64,000 nt of DNA. Origin: Amylostereum areolatum. Taxonomy: Eukaryota; Basidiomycota; Agaricomycetes; Russulales; Stereaceae. Location of the stretch: contig SAXG01000001.1 of the NCBI GenBank assembly GCA_012932865.1, positions 1,415,693 to 1,479,692 on the forward strand, written 5' to 3'. The notes below the pieces were generated by a model that made no database searches, had not been told where the DNA came from, and saw only the letters and a list, made by a program, of their open reading frames with translations. The position numbers and the translations under genes are program-made. Within the stretch, counting starts at the first letter, position 1. Every line of letters starts with the position of its first letter. This document shows positions 1-11,696 of the stretch, piece after piece.

Positions 1-3000
1 ACTGTGACTCAACAACGCTACGTATACGAGCGGAATCAGTTAGTATATGGCTTACGCCCCTCCTTCCCCAGGCTATGGTTCATATGCTACACGACATGTA
101 CAACGCAGTACGCACAGCCAGCCTTGCGATATAACCGCCACTGACATATTCTCCTTTGATGCAGCCTCCCAGTCCCGAGCGCCGAATCGACTCTCTCCTT
201 ACCGACCATATCAAAGCCGCCCTTCCATCTGTTGCGGGTATGAACAGTCAAGTGTTCCATATTGAATGTGGGACTACCCGAGTACAACTGGTACAGTTCA
301 TCCCCGAAGAAAGCAAAGTATCTTCGTCCTCGTCTTTGCGTGGTATTCTCCCCCCTGAGATTACAACAGTCGACCTGCTCTTCTATGACTTGGATGTCAA
401 AGGTCAATCCGTTGAACATAGTGAGGGGAGCTGCGCTTCGTACATTGCGTCACTAGGAATGCTTGAGGCACACCTGGGTGCTGGGCGTCGGACCAAGGTG
501 GGCCAAACGAAATACCAAGACCAATCCGCCTCCAAAATGTCGTTGACGCATGTCGAGTGTTCTATGGGAGCCAAGAGGATGTCCGCCTCTTGGGTCGACT
601 TTGCCATCGTTTTGGATCACAATGCCGGCCACCGTTTGCTAGATGCCTTGGTTCCGTATCGACGACCGGTGTTGCATGCACTTGACATCAGTCGGAGCTG
701 GAAGGATTCCGTACAGCAAAATGGGCACCAACGTGTCTTGCAACTTTTACAGTGGTCCAGCCAACACACCGTTGTTGACCCTTTGTCGACCATCCAGCCC
801 TCCTACCTCATCCAGTCCGGCCGTCCCCATGCACTGCGGGTATCAGCAATATCCAAGCTTCTCGTCCACTTACGGACGTGTCTTCAAACTATGGACCCAG
901 AAAAACGTCAAGCCATCTGCACTAGTCAAGCCGACGGAGTAATCGCGATATCGGGAGAAGATGTTGCGACTCTTCTAATTGGGCAGTTGGTGGGGCTGGC
1001 CGTAGATGCAGATATGGCCACGGTCGCGGTTTCTCAGCTTTTGGCCAAGCTTTTCCCAAGCCCTACTTCCCTTGTTCGAGAGCAGACGTCGAGTGGATAC
1101 CCCGTTGAAGCAGCCGAATTTGGCTATCGAAGCTTGCATCTTACCATCCTAGACCCTGACGAGGGGTCCCCTTGCCACATCACTCTTCGGCGCTTCCGTC
1201 TTTCGTTTCGTTTGCAGAAGCCAGACCTTATACATCAGGCTGCCCCTTCCAGTGCCACGAAGGACCCAGTTGGCGGGAGAGACAGAGCTCGAGCAAAGTA
1301 CCAGCATGTTGCTGTCTCGCTCTCTTTGGATTCAATCGACATTCTCGTACTTCCCCACCTGCTTTATTTTGCCCAACATTCTGTGTCGTTGCGAGGGCGG
1401 CTCTGCGATTTACTACCTCCTCCCAAGTCATCCTCCCCCTACCATTGTGTCGGCGAGTCTGGAAACGATTTATGGAGAGGTCACGATGACTTTGGGCCGT
1501 TTGCGTGTACAGGTCGCGGAGGAGAAGTTGGTACTTGTGTATGAGGTGTTGCGGATGGGCCTAGCGTCATGCGCACTTCTCAAGCAGTCGACTAACTTGC
1601 AAAATCGCCTGGAATATTCTCTCAACACCTCTCTTATGTTCGATTCCATGACTTTTGCAGCGCATTCATTTATCGGCCATGAACTCAGGTTTTATCAGGA
1701 CGTCCTTGCTGGCATCTCCATCGAGCAAGTCAAGCTCAACGGAGTGATTCGCCAGGAACCTTCCCTCAACCCAACCATCCGCGCTGTCGTAACACTGGGC
1801 AAACTTTCCTTATCTGTGCCGCGGAGTGTCATTCGCCTCCTCAAGTTTCTCGAGGAGTGGCGTGCCGACTACCTCCCCGCCATTGAGCAAACTATTCATA
1901 CTCTGATGAAGGAAATGCAGGCGTCGCCGATGTCAAACCCAAAGCCACCCTCTTCCACCCCTCAGCGGAGTACTGCAACCCTTACTGTTCACCTTCAATT
2001 GACTATGCCATCCTTTGGCGTATCCCTCCACGTCATGCCTGGCACTTGGGTATCATGGGAGCTTCTCGATGTCATAACTTACGGGAAGTCTGGCCTCACA
2101 GGCACGCGGAGACCGTCTCGCTCATTCGGTCTTCGAGTAGGGTCACAGCGTATAGGCGTATCGGCAGCAGACATTTCCAGACCAGGCTCTCCGACTTCCG
2201 ACAAATTTAGCCTTAGACTCCCATCCATATCGTTGACAGGGTATCACGAAAATCATGGCGTTCATATTTTGGCATGTGTAGGCCTTTTCCAAACGAAGGT
2301 GAAACCATCACACTGGGATACCCTGCTCTCACTGCAGCAGAAATTCGGCCAAGATTTCGACGATCTCGTACACGTCCTAGCTGACATACGCAACAAGCGA
2401 CCTTCTCCAACTCGTTCGAAGCCCGAGAACCGGTCCGGTTCGCCCATACACTTGCACAGCGCTGTCCTCAAGGTTAAAGGTTTCCGTATTGGCCTAGAAG
2501 GACGCTCTTCCACTGCCCTCTTTGAGTGCCAGGATATACACGGCGGGTATGGGGCAGGAGGGAACGACACGTGGACTATGACGGTCCTTGGGATGTCCTT
2601 GTCTCTTGCATCTCGGGCCAATGCTTCCAGAAAGGCAGTTGCATCGACCAGCAATTATCGATCGGCCTTCGTGGTGATCGACTTTAGACTAAAGCTTGGT
2701 CAGAAGCCCGTGGGTGAAAAGGAATTTCACTTCGTCGTGGAAAAAATCCACGGAGTTTTGCAACCAAGCTCTATTGGAGAAATAGGCGATTTCGTCGATC
2801 ATCTTCAGGTAATAAGCCGTCTTTTCGTCGTGGGACAACACATACTTATCCTATCTGGATCAGGCGGAAGTCCTCGTCAGACAGGATGAGAGAGCTCGTG
2901 CTCTTGCCGAGTTCAAGGAAAAAACGAGAGAGGTCATGCGCTCGTTCGAAGGAGGCCGCCGCAATGAGGATCAGCCGAAGAACCAACCTTGGTTCACGAA

Positions 3001-6000
3001 TTACTCCCTTAAATTCACGGTTCGACACATTGGGGCTGCCTTCCCTCTGGCACTGGATGGAAAGCTCGAACTCCCGCGCGGAAGGATCCCCCACGAAGCC
3101 CCCGTGCGAGCCTTCTTGTTCTCTATCAAATCGCTCGAGTTCGGGGCGGAGCGCAATGGAAGCGGCCAGTTCACCATGGAGTCGTTCTCGTTCCAGTTTG
3201 TTGATCGGTACGTGTTTCAATCTGCGACCTTGATAAGATGTGGCCCTAACGTTCGTATATATGACCAGATTCCGTCAATCTGTTCCGGCCGACTTCTTAG
3301 GAGACAGCCACAAGACCCGAAACCGGATGGTATATCCCGAGATGACTGCACATATACGTTCTGAACAGACCGCAACCTCTCGTCTCATACGCATTCAAGC
3401 AAATGTCAGCGGCTTCATTCTCGACCTGGATCCATCCATCGCCGATCACATTTTCTCTCTCGTTGACGTTTATCGTCAAGGGAAGGAGCGAGTGTCGAGG
3501 CTCGCCTCCAATGCTAGGCCCCCCTTAGATTCGAAGTCTAAGATCAATTCCACAGTCGCCGATACGCAATATAGCGCTTTGCCAACCTCCAACATATATC
3601 TGTCACTCGTCTTCCTCAGCGGGACTCTCCATATGTACAGTGGGGCCACCTCTGCGCCATCCAGGTACCAGTTCACTTCACGAACTTGCAGAACTGCGTG
3701 CATCTTCTTCGTATGCCGAAACATTCACTCTCCCCGTCGTATCTCTATGGGGGGAATATCGTGCTACTCCAGCCTCGCAAAAGATCATCGGATCGCAAGA
3801 CCTCCAACCGTCTACGCTCATGTTCAAAACAACTGTTCATTCAAGCAAGAACACCCTTCGGCCAACACTCTTGCCCTTTATTTCCGAATTGGTCGGCAAA
3901 GTCGAGACGAGGATGCGGAAAGCCAGTCTCCACACGCCGAATACGCCTTCAGTAACTTCATCTGCCCGAGATGTCCTTACCTCCCCCCCTGCTGCAGCAG
4001 TCCGAGATGGTGAAAACACTGTCTCCAGCATGCAGATCACTTTTGCCCTCCGCATCGACCAGTCGAAGCTAGAGCTGACGTGCCAGCCAGATGTCAATGT
4101 CATCGCGGGAGTGCACTGGGACAGTGGTGGATTCTTATTGAACATCTCTTCAGGGGCACGTCAAGTATCGTTCATGGCTAACGTCAGCGGCCTCACCATC
4201 GGGCTGAAACACGGTTTCCTTAGTGAAGATTGCGTACGTCTTGACGCTCGAAACCTGACGTTCTCCATTACTTTTGCCAAAGTCGATCAGGGAGCGAAGA
4301 ACCTCAGTTCCGTTTCTGTCGTCCTTGACACTGAAGTGTCCGGAGGCTTGCGGTTCTCCCGACTTCAGGATGTTCTTTGTTTCAAGGCAGTCTGGTTGGA
4401 TCGTATCCCTGTTTTCTCCGCGGAAACATCGCCAGAGGTGTTCCAAAGGCCGAGCCTTTCATCTCCGGGACCACCTACAGCGAAACAGGATCTTACTACC
4501 ATAGTCCTTATCAGAGTTCGCCGAGTTGGTCTGGATGCAGATTTGGGACAGTCCATTAGTAATCTGCGCCTGGACCTGGAGGATGCCATATTCCGCACCA
4601 AGCTTGAGGACGATGTCACAGAGGTTTCGTTGAATGTCGGCGAGTTACGCGTTTCAGCAACGGGAAACATGTCCGGGAAGGCCCACATCCCCGATTTCGC
4701 CTTCCGTACGGTGCGACGAAAGAATGTGGCGTCGGCAGGCAATTCCGAGACGCTGGAGCTGTATCTGACCAGCGGGACCCTCGACCTTATGCTAGAATCC
4801 GATTATCAGAAGATATTGCAGCTTTGGTATGATGCTTCATCTTTTGTTCAACGTCTTTATACTCATAAAACTGCAGGTCTCAACCGCTCATTATCGCAGT
4901 GACGGATGACTGGTCCCATATGTCATCACACCTTGCCCCTCTCGATCGCTTTCTCTGCCTCAACTTCACTGTCTCTGGGACTGACGTGATTATCGTGGGG
5001 ACGGTCAGCACTATCCCAAAGCTCATGTCTTACGGATCCAGGTTCAAGTCCAACCTCGAGTCGCAGCGCGAAGGCGCAAGAAGGGAATCGGAAGCATTCC
5101 GTATCGCTCAGACGCCTAATCCCGACAACCCTCTCTCTGCTGTAGCCAATGCAATGCTGCAGTCTGCAAGAAGCAAGCTAAAAGAGGCGGAAGATAGCGC
5201 ATCTCACGTCATTCAACAGCAGATGGATTTTCGTTTGGACTCGCTTCGTCTAGTGGTCTTCCCGCGTTCCATGAACGACTACGAGATGGCACATTTCGGT
5301 GTGCGCGATATTCGTGCCCAATTACATCGGAGTGTAGAGGTTGACGGGCAGCCAGCCAAGCGGAAGCTCCATCTGGCCTTTTCATCGATGTCGACTTCAA
5401 GAGTCAGTCAGCTCAATCATTCACCCACGGAGACGGTTTCCGATGTGGGGAAATGGCTTGACGTGTTGAGGAAGGGCGCATCGTCGGCGACCATTTTCGA
5501 CCTACCATCCATGGACATGTCAATGGATAGCGAGGAGGTTGGAAAGGATACAAAAAAGACATTGGAGTACGATTTTTACAGCAAGTTTTTGCGAAGGGGC
5601 GGGCCACGGACCCAGGACGACATCTTCATCACGCTCAACGTGTCCTTGTATTCATGGCTCACCCTACTGCGAAAGAATTTGGCCAGGGAGAATGGATCAA
5701 GTGCAGGCGGCAGGCGACTGGCGGACGTCTATGACCCCCGCAACAGCAGCGTCCCCCCGGAGAAAAACGCTGGTCGATGGATCGCCACCTCCCGAGTCTG
5801 TTCTCCGTGATGGTGCATCGCCTACGTCCCTTGTACGCGGTCCCAGTTTGTCGGTGAACACCCGTGTCGCTCCACCGTCATCTTCGTCAATATCTCGAGA
5901 GCACAAGAGGGCTTATTCGTTAGCCACGTTCTCAAAGCTGACGGAATCTGGTGCCAGCTCATCACAAGCATCCCTGGGTCCCTCGATCGAGCTGATTTCG

Positions 6001-6333
6001 TCCAGGTCGCCACTAAACACTACAACGCCGCCGAGCCCGGTAGCGTCACAGACATCTCCTGGTGCGGCCACATCCTCTACGACTGGCCCGAGCAAAACAA
6101 ACGGGATGGAGTATCGTCATCGGGACCGGGTCATCGAGCGGTTGAACATGAGGCAATTGGGCGAAGCGACGCCCGATGTTATGCATCCGTTCTTCATGAA
6201 GAAAGCTGGGTTTAGTCTGGAGGATTCTCTGCCTCAGTACGTGCACGAATATGCGACAATGCCGATTGAGCAGATTACGCAGGCATTGCTGAAGCTGTAC
6301 AGCAAACAGTTGGGGGCGACGGCAGATGTATGA
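1..6333 (+). CDS. CSF1: Csf1-type bridge-like lipid-transfer protein, C-terminal part
   Basis: The gene starts before the window; about 1,980 codons of the 3' part are seen. It belongs to the Csf1/BLTP1 family: very long membrane-contact-site proteins thought to move bulk lipid between organelles. I recognise it from conserved blocks: a RFRQSVPADFLGDSH segment (about 3270-3310), LQDVLCFKAVWLDRIPVF (about 4360-4410) and the C-terminal block HPFFMKKAGF...LPQYVHEYATMP (6180-6270) ending at TGA 6333. Clear GT-AG introns are 108-164, 2809-2863, 3208-3268 and 4827-4876. Three further frame changes (about 1385-1457, 3640-3691 and 5701-5749) can be written as 73, 52 and 49 nt introns. Their splice sites are weak, and each could equally be one extra base next to a C5, G4 or C6 run. 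Family assignment is from recalled motifs and has not been searched. Confidence 0.75.
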
Positions 6334-6502
6334 CGTATATGAACTTCTAGCAATGAGTTCGGGACATTCAGCGTATACTTTACATCATGCACCTTATTGA
6401 CTCGCAGTAGATGGTATGGTTATTTCGAATATTCCATACCCACACCTATCATAGATTTAATGCTAATGTACTCTACATCAAAAGGAACGGTGTCCCAGCG
6501 TG

Positions 6503-7488
6503 TCAGTAGCCGGACGCCGTGCCAACACCGACGTTAAAGACGCTGAGGAGGGCGAAGCAACCGTAGAAGAGGCCGACGGGGTACGCGACTAGGAAGCGCT
6601 GGTGGGTCATCTGGAGGACCGCGACAAAAATACCGGAAGCAGCATATGTACACCACGCAATAGACAGTGATGATAGGAAGTACCCCAAAAGCCCGCTGGT
6701 TGCGAAGTTAGATCGGAAGTCAAAAAAGAAAGGACAGGGACTGACTGAAGCTGTACGACAACACTGAGGGCGCTTACACTGACCATGGGAAGGAGGCAAT
6801 AGCCCAGGACAGATGCGGTGCGGTAAGCATCGATGCCCTTGGAGGACATAAGGTTGAGGAGTGTGTAGATGGAGGTAGACCCTAGTAGGGCAAGTCCGTA
6901 TATGTAACCAAATTGAGGCTTCCCTGACTAGCGGGTACACGATGAGCGGAAAGAATAACATAATCGAGGAGATAGGACAACGCAGCGAGAGATTCGAGGG
7001 GAGGAGAACTTACGAAGAGAAGAAAGGTGCCAAAGCAGAAGCAAAAGAGAAGGGGACCTGCCAAGTCTGCGTCGTCCATAATGTGTTCGTCGATTCGGCG
7101 GAGAGGGTTCAGGACAGCCATCGACTTCGCACGGATATGTGAAAAGTTGATACCGAGTTCTGTTCGCGATGCGGAGGTGTGAGTACCAGTGCATGTATAC
7201 GCACAAACGATATGATGGCATACCTTCAAGCAACGGGGGTTCCCCCTCAAATCCGCCGGTTCCAAACGCTGTCCACCAGCCACCAACAGGTTGAATAGAG
7301 CCTCCAAAAGCAGGACCAGCGGCTGGTTGAGAGATGGAGCCTTGAGCACCGACATTGCCTTCAAGGCTGGTGCGGGAGCCGGGGTAGAAGGAAGATTGGT
7401 CGTAAAATTGAAGAGGTTCCTGTGGTTGTGTATAATACGAATTTTGAGAGGATGAAGGGCCGTAAGGGTTGGGGGAATCTTGCCACAT
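6503..7488 (-). CDS. YIP1: Yip1 domain protein (YIPF5/Yip1 type)
   Basis: Multi-spanning membrane protein of the early secretory pathway. Yip1 family members bind prenylated Rab/Ypt GTPases and act in ER-to-Golgi vesicle formation. ATG is at 7488. Introns at 7162-7223, 6928-7013 and 6696-6745 (all GT-AG on the minus strand) give one frame ending at 6503. The product has a Gln/Ser/Pro-rich soluble N-terminus, the family motif EPPLLEELGINF, then DLAGPLLFC and a run of hydrophobic segments including [20 protein letters not shown] and CTYAASGIF, ending ASGY. The spliced joins restore family spacing exactly, for example VVVQLHGLLGYF. It is divergent from NSA2, with 173 bp between start codons. Confidence 0.9.
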
Positions 7489-7661
7489 CGTCGCGCTTGG
7501 AGTCTTGGACGGCGACCGAGTCGAGTGCTATACAGTAGAGGGAGAATGCGTGTCAGTCAGTCTGCGTGTAACGTGCCGTTGTCTCAATGCGGTCGTCAAT
7601 CGTCGCAGGCGCGTGTTGACATTTGTTTACTTTATCTTCTCCTCTTTCTCTCGTCTCTGCC
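7489..7661. promoter_or_regulatory. Divergent YIP1/NSA2 intergenic promoter
   Basis: These 173 bp between the ATG of YIP1 (minus) and that of NSA2 (plus) must hold both promoters and both 5' UTRs. The NSA2 side is C/T-rich just before the ATG, as is common for fungal ribosome-related genes. No TATA box is obvious. Confidence 0.5.
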
Positions 7662-8709
7662 ATGGTAAGCGCCCCAACGAACCCCGCATACTCCGTACGC
7701 TGACTACCTTCTCGTCTTTCCCAGCCCCAGGTATGTCACGGACCACACCAGAAACCAAATTTGCTCTAACCCTATCCAGAACGAGTATATCGAGGAGCAC
7801 ATCAAGCGACATGGACGGCGGTTAGACCATTACGAGCGCAAGTGCGTAAACCGTTACTCTTCTCCTTTCTGTTCTCATTTTTTTTACGAAGGCGAAAGCG
7901 CGAAGCCCGTTCCGTCCACAAGCAGTCCGCCATTGCTCAGCAAGCCTTTGGTCTTAAGGCCAAGATCCTGCACGCCAAGCGGCATGCAGAGAAGGTGCAG
8001 CTCAGGAAAACTCTCAAGGCTCACGATGAGCGCAACGTCAAACAAGCAGACTCCTCGACAGTTCCGGACGGCGCTCTTCCCACCTACTTGCTCGATCGCG
8101 AAGGCCAGAAGGATGCAAAGGCTCTATCTACCGCGATCAAACAAAAACGCAAAGACAAGGCAGCTAAATATGCCGTTCCTTTGCCCAAGGTTCGCGGGAT
8201 CGCCGAGGACGAGATGTTCAAGGTGATGAAGACCGGAAAGAGCAAGAGCAAATCCTGGAAACGTATGGTCACGAAGGCCACCTTCGTCGGCGAGGGCTTC
8301 ACCCGCAAGCCCGTCAAAATGGAGCGCTTCGTGCGCCCAATGGCCTTGCGGTACAAAAAAGCAAATGTTACACATCGTGCGTTTCACTCCTATCTACGTG
8401 TCCTCGTCTTAACCCACCACTCTGGCCTCCAGCCGATCTCAAGGCAACGTTCCAGTTGCAGATTTTGGGTGTCAAGAAAAACCCACAGTCACCGATGTAC
8501 ACCCAACTGGGAGTTATGACCAAGGGTACGGTCATTGAAGTGAACGTATCCGAGCTTGGGATGGTCACTGCTGGAGGAAAGGTCGTATTCGGCAAGTATG
8601 CACAAGTGACGAACAATCCAGAAAACGATGGCTGTATCAACGCTGTGCTTCGTAAGTTATTCCTGTTTTTTTTAATCTCTTTGCTAACAACTTGTATGTA
8701 GTCGTATAG
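7662..8709 (+). CDS. NSA2: Ribosome biogenesis protein Nsa2
   Basis: Nucleolar protein of pre-60S particles, needed for 27S pre-rRNA processing. The protein matches the family along its whole length: an N-terminal [15 protein letters not shown] block, basic KRKREARS, then [68 protein letters not shown] and the C-terminal [17 protein letters not shown]. The gene structure is unusual. Exon 1 contributes only ATG (7662-7664), exon 2 is a 6 nt microexon CCCCAG (7725-7730), and the rest follows from 7780. Introns: 7665-7724, 7731-7779, 7842-7891, 8377-8432 and 8652-8701. The last exon holds only the final codons and TAG. Start and splice choices are fixed by the conserved N-terminus. Confidence 0.93.
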
Positions 8710-8903
8710 ACCATTTCCGTTTCGTCTCATGTACTGTTTCTCTGTCATTTGTATCCTTAGCCTACGCACATAATATGCTTTGCGAATGACGTTGGACAAC
8801 CGAGTGAGTCGGAGTGACCCTAACCCCAGGAACAAATTCGCACGCTTCTTATGTGATAATGTGTGTGACTTGGCTTGTGTTCATCCTCTCATCCTCGATT
8901 GTC

Positions 8904-9649
8904 ATGTCTCACTCGCCTTCCCCTATTCCGACCTCTGTACCAACAACATCCCGTCATGCGGCATCTGCTACGGAGCGCCAGCGTATGCAGCTCGAACGCC
9001 TGCTCAAAGACCCGGCAAAGCCTGCATACGTTCCTCCTCCTCCCAAGGAGAAGACCATTCGGCCCGCCCGTGAGATGATGAAGAATGTACAAGGTTCCAG
9101 TGCCGGTGCAGGCAGTGGAGAATTTCATGTGTATAAGGCGAGCAGAAGGAGGGAATATGAACGCCTCAAGGCGATCAGTGACTCGGCAGAACAGGTGCGC
9201 GGTCTGCTATGTTTACTAGTTGTCCCTACTAACAGTGTGTTGCTCAGACGAAGCAGGAAGCAGATTTTGAAGCTCGTAAGCGAGCAAGGGAGGAAGAGGC
9301 TGAGGCAAGGACCTCCAAAAACCGGGCGAAGAGGCAGAAGAAGAAGGAACGCACGAAATCAGGCAAGGAGAAAGGGGAGACACAGGACGATCATCATCAT
9401 GATGGGACTTCAATAGCTTCAATGCCGAATGTGAATGGACCGCCATTAAAGAAGAAACGGCTAGTCAACGGGAAGGAGCTTGTTTTTAAACGACCGGGAG
9501 AAGAAAGCGAAGAGGAGGGAAGAGATCCGCAAAATGGAGGGGAGGACGTTGGACATGTAGGCCCTACGGAGACGATTGTACAACAGTTTGGCGCATCAAC
9601 TGGTCCGGTTACGGAGGCGCCTCGGATCATCATACACGAGGACGACTGA
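8904..9649 (+). CDS. PRKRIP1/DUF1168 family spliceosome-associated protein
   Basis: Small basic protein of the PRKRIP1 (DUF1168) family; animal members sit in the catalytic spliceosome and contact snRNA. The diagnostic core IRPAREMMKNVQGSSAGAG followed by EFHVYKASRRREYERL is present at about residues 50-90. After the intron 9195-9247 comes a long charged helix rich in Lys/Arg/Glu, then a basic KKKRLV stretch (a likely nuclear signal) and an acidic tail ending IIIHEDD. The start MSHSPSP is the first ATG with a sensible context; the frame upstream is not conserved. It lies 194 bp downstream of NSA2 on the same strand. Confidence 0.85.
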
Positions 9650-10283
9650 GCGGAAAGCCGCTCGTGTTTGCGCGAGGGTGGGTGCCCTCCGACCTGCACC
9701 TGCCAACCACCGCTAACTTGCTTGGCAGGGATATGACTATTTCTACCTCACCAAGTCAAGAGGACGACCACACATTGACAGCCACCCGTGTTCGCTGATC
9801 CGTGCATCGTACACCTTCTACGCTACTCGTGGTGTGTCATGACACAAAGTTTTTCCGTTCGTTGCCGTTGTTCGTCCGGTGGCTTTTGTTCACACTGTGA
9901 TTTGAAGGTTTTCAGGAAGGGAGGTAGAGCGACTTCTGGTGTGTTGGGGGCGCACTACGATGTGGTCATCTTGGTTCTCGATCCATAGCGATCGTGTAAT
10001 GTATGTATGTCCAGACACTTGACCAGCGACTTTCCAGGAGACATTAACCCGGAAGGTTTTCGGAGGTGGGACGGTATCGTAAACTTCCAAAGGCACATGA
10101 GGTGTCCATCTCAACATCCACACGGCTACAAATGGATGTATCGTCCCATCGTAGCACCTTGCCATTCCACCGAACGCCGACGGCACGCATTTCCAATGTA
10201 CCGACAATTACCCTCTTCGGGACACTGGTCAACGTCACTGCTGGATCGCTGTAGTTGTGGATGTCATCTAGTCTTGAGGCAGG
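9650..10283. other. Intergenic region before the AA9 gene
   Basis: 634 bp between the PRKRIP1-type gene and the TATA box of the LPMO gene. Short minus-strand open frames (for example 10044-10343) overlap the LPMO promoter, match no family I know, and are not called. No RNA gene or repeat was recognised. Confidence 0.4.
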
Positions 10284-10290
10284 TATAAAA
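10284..10290 (+). promoter_or_regulatory. TATA box of the AA9 gene
   Basis: TATAAAA lies 53 bp upstream of the ATG at 10343. This is a normal distance in fungal genes with short 5' leaders and fits a strongly regulated gene such as a plant-cell-wall-degrading enzyme. Confidence 0.6.
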
Positions 10291-10342
10291 GACTCCCCAG
10301 TGACGGTGCAGTTCAGCAGGCCTCCCAATCTATCTTGCGACA

Positions 10343-11467
10343 ATGTTTCTGTCTGCTGCTCTAACCACTCTCATCTTTGTTACGCCCAAGGTGCCCTTTG
10401 GCACTCGCTACCTGAGAATGAATGACAACAACTCTCACCACTTTCTAGGTCCTCGCTCACGGCGGCGTCATTGGTTACAACCTCGATGGCACGTATTATA
10501 ACGGGCGAGTCGCTTCGGACTGTAACACAATCGGTCTCATATCTAATACGTCTTCCCGCAGCTTTACGGCTTATAATTCGCCTGTCGGTCAGGTTTCCAT
10601 TCAACGCGTGAGTTTGACTACTATATGAGGTCGATGTACGAGTTGACAGCCACCTTCACCAATGCAGGAATGGGTCAGAGATTCCCTGCATTGATAGCTT
10701 CGAGGAACTCATGAATTGAGATCCAGGACTCGTACGATCCAATTACTGAACCAACGGACCCTAACTTGTCCTGCAACGTCAACGGAGCTTCCCTTGGAAG
10801 TGGCCAGCAGTCTGCTACAGTTTCTGCTGGTGCCACGGTAACAGCGTACTGGAAGTACGACTTTTGCTGTGGTGAACATGATATGATGCTCATAAGATTT
10901 TCAGCCCCTGGCCCCACACGATTGGCCCGGCCATGGTGTATATGGCTAGCTGTGGTGGAAGCTGCACCTCGGCAGACACGTCAACCCTGGAATGGGTACG
11001 TTAGCTTGACTACAGCACCTTGCCGCTTGCATTTATTTACTTCATTGTAGTTCAAGATCGAGGAGGCAGGACTGATTTCAGGCGACCTAGTCGACGGTAC
11101 GTGGGCCATGGGCAAATTGGTTCAGAACAACAACTCGTGGACGACAACACTCCCATCGACTCTTCCGGACGGCGAATACATGCTTCGCCACGAGCTTCTT
11201 GCCATCCACACCTCCAACCTTCCCCAGTTTTACCCTGAGTGTGCTCAGCTGGTCTTGACTGGCGGTGGATCGTCCACTCCCTCGAGAGACTACCTTGTCA
11301 GGTTCCCCGGCGCGTACGCGATGTCCGTATTCTCCTCTGTACACATGAAGACCACCCCTGACTTTCCGACGTTTTGAAGGTCCGACCCTGGTGTTGGGAT
11401 CGACATATACGCACACCAGAGCGAGACGAATTACACTATTCCCGGGCCTGCTGTCTGGAGCGGGTGA
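10343..11467 (+). CDS. AA9 lytic polysaccharide monooxygenase (GH61 type), secreted
   Basis: Copper enzyme that oxidatively cleaves cellulose or hemicellulose outside the cell. A 19-residue signal peptide (MFLSAALTTLIFV...VLA) is followed directly by HGGV, so the mature protein starts with the histidine of the copper brace. Other family marks are YNSPVGQ, QREWDSYDP, LSCNVNGAS, AYWNPWPHTIGP (second copper His), YMASCGGSC, GTWAMGKL, LRHELLAIH and a C-terminal QFYPECAQL block with the conserved Gln/Tyr region. There is no CBM1. Introns: 10391-10448, 10505-10561 (GC-AG), 10608-10667, 10674-10726, 10855-10904, 10996-11050 and 11323-11379. Exon 10668-10673 is only GAATGG (Glu-Trp). The GC-AG intron is open in frame, so retention would add 19 residues; family spacing favours splicing. 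Confidence 0.9.
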
Positions 11468-11696
11468 TAGACTTGAAGTGCAGTCAGTGACTTCGAGTGG
11501 TATGAAAAGCGCCTGTAAAATTTCGTGCACGCACATGCTTAGCACCCTGTTCAAAGTTGAAATAATTCAATCACCAGTTGTACAATCTATGCCCCCCATG
11601 TTTGACGATCACATGATTCAGTGTTGGAATTGACGCGTCTTTCTGAACTTACTCTTTATATATACGTCGCTGTGAAAATCTGTTCCATTTACGACC

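Noticed and set aside
10044..10343. Minus-strand 99-codon frame upstream of the AA9 gene
   Set aside because: Reads somewhat like protein but overlaps the AA9 promoter and another open frame, with no family match; not enough to call.
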